From positions 1 through 5,140 of the forward strand of contig CAAEUM010000315.1 of the NCBI GenBank assembly GCA_900759225.1: a stretch of 5,140 bases of DNA, written 5' to 3'. This DNA comes from Lachnospiraceae bacterium (GTDB taxonomy: Bacteria; Bacillota; Clostridia; Lachnospirales; Lachnospiraceae). The notes below the pieces were generated by a model. That model did not search any database, was not told the origin of the DNA, and saw only the letters and a program-made list of their open reading frames with translations. Numbering within the stretch: position 1 is the stretch's first letter; every line of letters begins with the position of its first letter. Positions 1-4,995 of this stretch are shown piece by piece. Position numbers and translations under genes: made by a program.

Positions 1-49
1 TCACACAAAATCCTACGATAAACCCGCGCAGCACGCCTGGCCCGTTTTA
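1..49. other. Operon 3' flank, unresolved
   Basis: Short GC-richer stretch after the last recognised stop. On the minus strand, the best self-complementarity I can find is a 3-bp GCG/CGC stem with no following T-run, so it does not support an intrinsic terminator. A minus-strand frame is open from 46 to the window edge and would encode a hydrophobic peptide from a GTG at 34, with only a weak CGGG ahead of it. It could be intergenic sequence or the start of another gene. Confidence 0.3.
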
Positions 50-1297
50 CTATTCTGCGCCCCTGTTAATTCCATGCTCCTCAAAAACAGAAGATAATAT
101 CTTCTCTTTCTCTACATGTAAAGCACCCGTTGGGCATACCTGGAAACAATAGCCGCAGCCAATGCACTTATCTGTCTTTGCAGCTACCTTGCCCTTCATC
201 TCAATACCTTCCTGCCAGCATACGTCTACACAGCGTCCGCAGCCAATACATTTATCAGATACCTGAGCTGCCTCATATGCATCTGCCAGCTTATTCTGGC
301 GCTCCAGCGTAAAATCCTTATCCATATTAAACAGCTTCAATGCATCACCGCACAGGCTGTCCATATCCTTATAACCATTCTTATCCATCCACTTGCTCAG
401 ATCAGAAATAACCTTCTTACATGCCTGTGTTCCGCCGGAACATGCCAATGCACCAAACTGTACAGCCTGGCTGCCCGCCATGATCATACGTGCTGCCTGA
501 TCAAAACTGAATACACCTCCGCCGCCATATAATGGAAGCTTTATGCCATTGTTTCTTGCTTCTGCAATCGCATAGCATACCAATGGGGTTGCCTGGGTTC
601 CGCCATAGCCTGCGCCTGGTCTTGCCTGAGTGGTTCTCCAATCCAGATCAAAGTAAAAACCCTTCCATCTTGCTGTTGGACCTGCAGCAGTTGCTCCTGC
701 AGCCTCTGCAATCCGCATAGAGGTTAACACATCACAGGATTCCATGGCCAGCTTTGCCATGATCGGCATATTCGGTACTGTCTTTTTCATCAGCTCAATG
801 CTGTGGCGAAGCAGCTGATGGTATGCAAAGGTACGGTCCTTGGCAACCGCTACACCTGGTGTATTAAAATGAAGCTCAATGGCGTCTGCACCTGCCAGCT
901 GCAGTTCCCTTGCCTGACGTGCCCATTCCTTTTCCCAGTCTCCTCCCTTTACAATATCACTGTAATGACCTACGGAAACCCACAGTTTAATATCACTGTC
1001 CAGCTCCTTCTTAGCCTTCTGCACTTCTTCACAATACTGTTCCAGGGTACTGACAGAATCAGGGATCTGCCGTCCTACTGCGTGGCTGTGAATGCTCATC
1101 TGCCCGCTATACATTGCCTTGCTGTCTGGTCCGATATAGCTGCCGCCGCCGGAACCATGGCCAAAATTACGCATTACGATTGCACCTGGACGCATCGCTG
1201 CACTCTTTAACACATTCTTTGCTCCCTGTGTTGCCGGGCTGGAAGCCACTACAAATGGATTTATCATATCAAATGATTTTACATATAAATCTGCCAT
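50..1297 (-). CDS. PreA/dihydroorotate dehydrogenase-like flavoprotein with C-terminal 2x[4Fe-4S] ferredoxin domain
   Basis: Predicted cytoplasmic oxidoreductase of 415 aa. Residues about 1-290 resemble the FMN-binding TIM barrel of dihydroorotate dehydrogenase and of the dihydropyrimidine dehydrogenase catalytic subunit PreA: NPFVVASSPAT (13-23), an ADAIELHFNTPG strand-loop (137-148), MAKLA (180-184) and a glycine-rich phosphate-binding region GGGGVFSFDQAARMIMAG (258-275). Residues 350-360 and 378-388 carry two CxxCxxCxxxC motifs, each expected to bind one [4Fe-4S] cluster. The second ends in Cys-Pro as usual; the first ends in Cys-Trp. Relatives reduce a C=C bond with electrons passed through Fe-S centres. 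The Asn-x-Ser-Cys-Pro loop with the catalytic Cys of dihydropyrimidine dehydrogenase is HFNTPG here, so pyrimidine reduction is doubtful and the substrate is unknown. No PreT-like partner is visible. It is the last recognised gene of the operon, 27 bases after the isomerase gene. The ATG at 1297 is chosen over a TTG at 1318 because AGGAG at 1308-1312 lies between them. The gene ends with tandem stops TAG TAA. Confidence 0.88.
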   Translation of the reverse strand: MADLYVKSFDMINPFVVASSPATQGAKNVLKSAAMRPGAIVMRNFGHGSGGGSYIGPDSKAMYSGQMSIHSHAVGRQIPDSVSTLEQYCEEVQKAKKELDSDIKLWVSVGHYSDIVKGGDWEKEWARQARELQLAGADAIELHFNTPGVAVAKDRTFAYHQLLRHSIELMKKTVPNMPIMAKLAMESCDVLTSMRIAEAAGATAAGPTARWKGFYFDLDWRTTQARPGAGYGGTQATPLVCYAIAEARNNGIKLPLYGGGGVFSFDQAARMIMAGSQAVQFGALACSGGTQACKKVISDLSKWMDKNGYKDMDSLCGDALKLFNMDKDFTLERQNKLADAYEAAQVSDKCIGCGRCVDVCWQEGIEMKGKVAAKTDKCIGCGYCFQVCPTGALHVEKEKILSSVFEEHGINRGAE

Positions 1298-1307
1298 TTT
1301 ACTTAAT

Positions 1308-1312
1308 CTCCT
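1308..1312 (-). promoter_or_regulatory. Ribosome binding site deciding the start of the PreA-like gene
   Basis: AGGAG on the minus strand, 10 bases before the ATG at 1297. It lies inside the extension that a TTG start at 1318 would add. That TTG directly follows the triple stop of the previous gene and has no Shine-Dalgarno sequence of its own, so the ATG is preferred. Confidence 0.7.
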
Positions 1313-1324
1313 CTCCAATTACTA

Positions 1325-2089
1325 TTACTGTTTTTCTAACCACTGATGCAATGTCTTTGCATCCTCCAAAAACTGCTCCTCTGTATTACCCATAACAAAT
1401 TCCAGAAGCCCATACCGGTTTTCTTTCAGATTTACATGTTCCAGGTATGCCTTCCATTCCTTTTCACCTTCTGACAGCGGACGCCGTACTCCCTCCAGCC
1501 AGTAATAGATATGCAGGTTCAAAAGGCGGTTGTTCTCCCTCAAAAAATCTAATCCCTGAGTACGCTGCTCCATATTTAAAGCTACTGTGGGCTGCCACAG
1601 ACAGTACAGATTATCATCAGCCGCCTCTGCAAGAAGGACTCTTGCTGACTCGTTTGTGTCTGTCAGCGTATTCTTATGCCATTCAAAGGCTATCTTAATT
1701 CCGTACTCCGCAGCAACACCTGCTGCCATGCGAGCCTCCCTTGTCAGCTGGGCTCGTTTTTCTTCTGTTACCTCTGCAGACGGCTCTGTTCCTGCCCAGA
1801 TACGCATGAGCGGAGCATGAAGAGCCTTTGCAGAAACCAGGGATTCCCGGAGCACACGCTCCGGCTCCTGATTCTGTCCCAGACGATAATAGGAGCCATA
1901 TGCTGCCACTGCAAGGCCTGCCTCCAGTGTTTTTTTATAAAGCACCTCTGCACCCTGTGGGTCATTTGGCATTACATGGGCATTTTCAGACCATTCTATT
2001 GCCTTAAGCTTTGCCTCTCTGCACAGCTGTAAAATATCATCTATGCTTTTTTCACGAAAGGTAGCTGACACCATTCCCGGTATGATCAC
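1325..2089 (-). CDS. Sugar phosphate isomerase/epimerase-type TIM-barrel protein
   Basis: Predicted soluble cytoplasmic protein of 254 aa, near the usual length of the xylose isomerase-like / AP endonuclease 2 superfamily. These proteins isomerise, epimerise or dehydrate sugars and sugar acids at a divalent metal site. Visible barrel landmarks are the N-terminal strand MVSATF with a following helix, AIEWSENAHV (30-39, where the family often has an E-W or E motif), MRIWAGT (95-101), KIAFEWHKNT (132-141), YCLWQP (162-167), LLNLHIYYW (189-197) and YGLLEFV (226-232). Likely metal ligands are E136, H193 and E230; the position often held by Asp is Gln166. The start is a GTG, supported by GGGAGG 8 bases upstream; the next in-frame ATG (codon 6) would put that site 23 bases away. 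It lies 17 bases after the YiaK-like gene and ends with three consecutive in-frame stops. The substrate cannot be named. Neighbours suggest an intracellular keto-sugar or sugar-acid step. 2-keto-myo-inositol dehydratase (IolE) and hydroxypyruvate isomerase are related activities, but neither is specifically indicated. Confidence 0.85.
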   Translation of the reverse strand: MIIPGMVSATFREKSIDDILQLCREAKLKAIEWSENAHVMPNDPQGAEVLYKKTLEAGLAVAAYGSYYRLGQNQEPERVLRESLVSAKALHAPLMRIWAGTEPSAEVTEEKRAQLTREARMAAGVAAEYGIKIAFEWHKNTLTDTNESARVLLAEAADDNLYCLWQPTVALNMEQRTQGLDFLRENNRLLNLHIYYWLEGVRRPLSEGEKEWKAYLEHVNLKENRYGLLEFVMGNTEEQFLEDAKTLHQWLEKQ

Positions 2090-2097
2090 TTTTTCCG

Positions 2098-2103
2098 CCT
2101 CCC
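2098..2103 (-). promoter_or_regulatory. Ribosome binding site supporting a GTG start
   Basis: GGGAGG on the minus strand, 8 bases before the GTG at 2089. It fixes the start of the TIM-barrel isomerase gene at a non-ATG codon and lies just after the TAG stop (2107-2109) of the upstream gene. Confidence 0.72.
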
Positions 2104-2106
2104 ATG

Positions 2107-3105
2107 CTACATTTCAAGAACCTTTTTCCAAACACTTTCATCTACTAAAATTCCCTGCTCCATACTTTCTTTTCTCGTACGCATCATATTTTCACCTGGA
2201 TAGTAAACCGGACGTCCCTCTGCCACAGGTGCAGAGGTTTTCATATCCTGCAGGGTTGCATCAATATTTGCCTCCAGGGTTTCCTTATCCTGAAAGGAAT
2301 CCAGGCTGATTGCAATAAATACCTGAGACAACTCTGTCTCTGCCGGAAGCTCTCCTACCATGCGGGATGTACGTCCCCCTGCCAAGGTTGCTGCGATCAG
2401 ATCTAGAGCCAGGGACAGCCCCGAACCCTTCCAGTATCCAATGGGGATACACTGATGGGTTTCCAGGATCTCAGCGGCATTTTTCGTGATCTGCTGTTCC
2501 TTGTTATAACCACCGTCTACCGGAAGCTCTTTTCCAGAACGTGCATAACTTTCCAGCTTCCCATAAGAGAACATTGACATTGCCACATCTACGAGCACTG
2601 GAGTATCACCATGAGGAATGGCAAATACGACCGGGTTATTTCCAAGACGGGCATCACGTCCGCCCCACGGCGGCATATTGGGAACCGTATTGGTCCAGAG
2701 AATACCAATACAATTCTCCTCTGCTGCCATCAAACCATAATTACCAGGGCGCATCCAGTGGTTTGTATTGGACAAGGCAACACATCCAATGGTATGCTCC
2801 TTTGCTAACTCGATTGCACGCTTCATACAGGTATATGCATTCAGGTTTCCCGGCCCCTTCTTTCCGTCATAGCGTTCAAAAAAACCAAAGGTTTCCGTTC
2901 TCACCGGCTCTGCCTGAATATCCACACAGCCCTTGTCAATGCTGAGTATAAATTTAGGAAAACGGTTTAAACCATGTGTATAAACTCCGTCGCGGCTGGC
3001 GTCTGCATAAAGTTTTGCTGACAGCTCTGCCTTTTCTTTTGTGAATCCCCTCTTTAAAAGTACCCGGACAAATTCCTGATACATTGTTTCATAGCTGACT
3101 CTCAA
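2107..3105 (-). CDS. yiaK: YiaK-like Ldh-family oxidoreductase (3-dehydro-L-gulonate 2-dehydrogenase / 2,3-diketo-L-gulonate reductase type)
   Basis: Predicted cytoplasmic NAD(P)H-dependent oxidoreductase of 332 aa in the Ldh (malate/L-lactate/sulfolactate dehydrogenase-type) family, which is unrelated to the Rossmann-fold lactate dehydrogenases. From memory it aligns along its length with E. coli YiaK, which reduces 2,3-diketo-L-gulonate to 3-keto-L-gulonate and is about the same length. Shared landmarks are GVYTHGLNRFPKF (40-52, with the catalytic His at 44 as in YiaK), NTNHWMRPGNYG (113-124), GILWTNT (134-140), MPPWGG (144-149), LGNNP (154-158), MSMFSYGKLE (176-185), LPVDGG (194-199) and PIGYWKGSGLSL (221-232). 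The start is TTG, 6 bases after a near-perfect AAGGAGGA; the first ATG (codon 8) would be 27 bases from it, and the family N-terminus MKV/MRVSFE supports the TTG. It lies 12 bases after the YtcP-type permease gene, so its substrate probably derives from the imported sugar. The family is nearly certain; the exact 2-keto-acid or diketo-acid substrate is inferred. Confidence 0.9.
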   Translation of the reverse strand: MRVSYETMYQEFVRVLLKRGFTKEKAELSAKLYADASRDGVYTHGLNRFPKFILSIDKGCVDIQAEPVRTETFGFFERYDGKKGPGNLNAYTCMKRAIELAKEHTIGCVALSNTNHWMRPGNYGLMAAEENCIGILWTNTVPNMPPWGGRDARLGNNPVVFAIPHGDTPVLVDVAMSMFSYGKLESYARSGKELPVDGGYNKEQQITKNAAEILETHQCIPIGYWKGSGLSLALDLIAATLAGGRTSRMVGELPAETELSQVFIAISLDSFQDKETLEANIDATLQDMKTSAPVAEGRPVYYPGENMMRTRKESMEQGILVDESVWKKVLEM

Positions 3106-3111
3106 TTGTTT

Positions 3112-3119
3112 TCCTCCTT
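3112..3119 (-). promoter_or_regulatory. Ribosome binding site supporting a TTG start
   Basis: AAGGAGGA on the minus strand, 6 bases before the TTG at 3105. Its first two bases are part of the TAA stop of the upstream permease gene (3118-3120), so termination and re-initiation sites overlap. This is the strongest Shine-Dalgarno sequence in the window and decides the TTG start. Confidence 0.8.
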
Positions 3120-4020
3120 ATCCCTTTACAGCACCAATCATAACGCCCTTTACAAAATACCTTTGTACAAAGGGGTAAATGGCCAAAATTGGCAGTGTTG
3201 CTACTACAATGGTTGCAAACTGAATGGTTTCGCTCAGCAGCATATCCTCAGCTCCGGCTGTCATCGCTGTAGTATCGTTCTGCAAAAGAATTTCTCGCAG
3301 TACCAGCTGCAGCGGATAGTCTGCCTTATCGCGGATAAACAGCATTGCGTTGAACCATGAATTCCAATGTTCTACTGCATAATACAGACAGATAACTGCA
3401 ATAGTTGGCTTAACAAGCGGAACCATGATTTTCCACAAAATCGTCCAATGATTTGCACCGTCCAGCTTTGCGGATTCCTCCAGGCTCTCTGGAACAGAAG
3501 CCATAGCAGTTCTCATAATGATCAGATTATAGGTATTCACTGCTGTAGGAATAATCAAAGACCATATGGAATCGTTTAAACCTACACTTTTTACAACTAA
3601 GTAGAACGGAATCATACCGCCGCTGAAATACATGCTGAATACGATCGCTACCATCATAATATTGTTCCACATTACATTTTTGCGAGACAGGCAGTAGGCT
3701 GCTACCAGGGTACTGATAAGGTTTATGGTCGTTCCCACAACTACAATGAAGATGGTATTCATATAACCGGTAAAAATATTTTTATTTTTTGCTACAGCCT
3801 TGTAGGCATCCAGACAAAATTCAACGGGATGCCACATCAGCCCTTCATAACGCACATAAGCAGATGGATTGCTGAAGGAGGCGCTGACTACATGAATCAG
3901 AGGAATCAGGATGATCAGCATTAAAAGGCACATTAAAAGAACATTAAATACATCAAAAAGCTTACTTCCAAAACTGGTTTTCATTTTATGGCTGACAGCC
4001 GCTGTCTTATTTGATCTCAT
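3118..4020 (-). CDS. ytcP: YtcP/LplC-type carbohydrate ABC transporter permease
   Basis: Integral membrane subunit, 300 aa, of a carbohydrate ABC importer (MalG-like CUT1 group, YtcP/LplC branch). It pairs with the LplB-type permease encoded just upstream. Six hydrophobic segments can be placed at about 23-47, 87-110, 119-142, 152-174, 198-216 and 266-286. The cytoplasmic EAA loop that contacts the ATPase is at about 178-205, with key stretch EESAKLDGANHWTILWKIMV and the conserved Gly at 188. The C-terminus FVQRYFVKGVMIGAVKG is typical of the branch, whose members end in a similar GxxxGAVKG tail. AAGGGGGA lies 7 bases before the ATG, and the gene is 15 bases after the previous one. In this branch a binding-lipoprotein gene often follows, but here a YiaK-like gene comes next. 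The substrate is not deducible from the permease; relatives carry oligosaccharides, often from plant polysaccharides. The gene symbol is a family-level name. Confidence 0.93.
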   Translation of the reverse strand: MRSNKTAAVSHKMKTSFGSKLFDVFNVLLMCLLMLIILIPLIHVVSASFSNPSAYVRYEGLMWHPVEFCLDAYKAVAKNKNIFTGYMNTIFIVVVGTTINLISTLVAAYCLSRKNVMWNNIMMVAIVFSMYFSGGMIPFYLVVKSVGLNDSIWSLIIPTAVNTYNLIIMRTAMASVPESLEESAKLDGANHWTILWKIMVPLVKPTIAVICLYYAVEHWNSWFNAMLFIRDKADYPLQLVLREILLQNDTTAMTAGAEDMLLSETIQFATIVVATLPILAIYPFVQRYFVKGVMIGAVKG

Positions 4021-4027
4021 CGAAAAA

Positions 4028-4035
4028 TCCCCCTT
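4028..4035 (-). promoter_or_regulatory. Ribosome binding site of the YtcP-type permease gene
   Basis: AAGGGGGA on the minus strand, 7 bases before the ATG at 4020. It directly follows the TAA stop (4036-4038) of the LplB-type permease gene. Confidence 0.65.
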
Positions 4036-4995
4036 TTACCACAGACCGCTTCCGCTGGCCTTCTTACTGAGCTTATTGGTCAAGGTTACCAATGTAAAGC
4101 TTACAATACAGTTAAACAGACCAACTGCTGCACTGTAGCTGTACTGAGCATCAATCAGACCCTTTCTGTATACATATGTGCTAATAACATCTGCCACATC
4201 GTAAATTGCCGGGTTGTAAAGAAGCATGATCTTTTCATAGCCTACGTTAAAAATCTTACCCATCTTCAGGATCAGCATAATAATGATCGTCGGCATCAGG
4301 CAGGGGATTGTAATGTAAAGCACCTGTTTAAAACGGCCTGCGCCATCTACCTTTGCTGCGTCATAAAGCTCCTGGTCAATCCCTGCCAAAGCCGACAGAT
4401 AAATAATAGAATTCCAGCCCAGGGTCTGCCATAGATCAGATAAAACATATATTGGAAGGAAATATTTGCTTTGATTTAGCAGTGTTTCCTCCGGAATCCC
4501 AAACAACGTATGAAGGATAGAGGTAATACCTCCGGTGCTGCTGGTAAGTTTTACAATGATGCCGCAGATAACAACTGTGGAAATAAAATGTGGGATATAA
4601 GTAATTGTCTGCGCCCATTTGGAAAAACGTTTGCTCTTTAACTCATTCAAAAGCAGTGCCAGAATAATTGGCGCCGGGAATGTTAAAAGTGAACAAATAC
4701 TGATACGGATTGTATTGGTCAGCAAACGGCCGAAATAATAATTGGTAAAGAAGTTCTTAAAATGCTTCAGCCCTACAAAGTTACTTCCAAGAAAGCCTTT
4801 TGCCGGCTTATAGTCCATAAATGCAATACTAAGGCCAAACATTGGTCCAAATTTAAAAATTAAATAGTATACAATAATCGGAAGCATCATTAAATACAGC
4901 ATCCAGTTATGACGAAAATCCCTGATAACCCGCTCTTTAAAGGTTAGCTTTCTGCCGTTAACGATAACTCCATGATTTTCTTTTCTCCTTTTCAT
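4036..4995 (-). CDS. lplB: LplB-type carbohydrate ABC transporter permease
   Basis: Integral membrane subunit, 319 aa, of a carbohydrate ABC importer (MalF-like CUT1 group, LplB/YteP branch). A basic N-terminal tail (MKRRKENHG, then KERVIRDFRHNW) precedes the first membrane segment, as is usual here. Hydrophobic segments fall at about 31-50, 94-117, 128-150, 180-204, 228-247 and 287-306. Family landmarks are LMMLPIIVYYLIFKFGPMFG (35-54), AFMDYKPAKGF (58-68), FVGLKHFKNFF (73-83), YIPHFISTVV (133-142) and the EAA loop at 209-231 (ELYDAAKVDGAGRFKQ then ITIP). The start is taken as the ATG at 4995, with AAGGTGG 6 bases upstream; a TTG at 5001 abuts that site and is unlikely. The ATG overlaps the TGA of the upstream oxidoreductase gene (ATGA), suggesting translational coupling. 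No ATPase gene is visible; many such systems in Bacillota share one MsmX-like ATPase encoded elsewhere. The gene symbol is a family-level name. Confidence 0.93.
   Translation of the reverse strand: MKRRKENHGVIVNGRKLTFKERVIRDFRHNWMLYLMMLPIIVYYLIFKFGPMFGLSIAFMDYKPAKGFLGSNFVGLKHFKNFFTNYYFGRLLTNTIRISICSLLTFPAPIILALLLNELKSKRFSKWAQTITYIPHFISTVVICGIIVKLTSSTGGITSILHTLFGIPEETLLNQSKYFLPIYVLSDLWQTLGWNSIIYLSALAGIDQELYDAAKVDGAGRFKQVLYITIPCLMPTIIIMLILKMGKIFNVGYEKIMLLYNPAIYDVADVISTYVYRKGLIDAQYSYSAAVGLFNCIVSFTLVTLTNKLSKKASGSGLW

Noticed and set aside
17..45. Possible intrinsic terminator in the GC-rich patch
   Set aside because: Only a 3-bp stem could be drawn and no run of T follows on the minus strand.
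803..1210. Plus-strand open frame of 135 codons
   Set aside because: It lies wholly antisense to the well-supported Fe-S flavoprotein gene, has no Shine-Dalgarno site that I can see, and resembles no family. It is a shadow of the real reading frame.
50..1297. Classic dihydroorotate dehydrogenase of pyrimidine synthesis
   Set aside because: The fused C-terminal two-cluster ferredoxin domain, the divergent active-site loop and the lack of any pyr neighbour do not fit PyrD.
1298..1318. TTG start at 1318 extending the Fe-S flavoprotein by seven residues
   Set aside because: The extension contains the AGGAG site itself, and no Shine-Dalgarno sequence precedes the TTG, which directly follows three stops.
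1676..2032. Plus-strand open frame of 118 codons, rich in Cys and His
   Set aside because: The Cys and His come from reading the isomerase gene backwards. There is no zinc-finger spacing and no initiation signal.
2541..2945. Plus-strand open frame of 134 codons
   Set aside because: It is antisense to the YiaK-like gene, whose motifs are continuous through this stretch, and its translation shows no recognisable fold.
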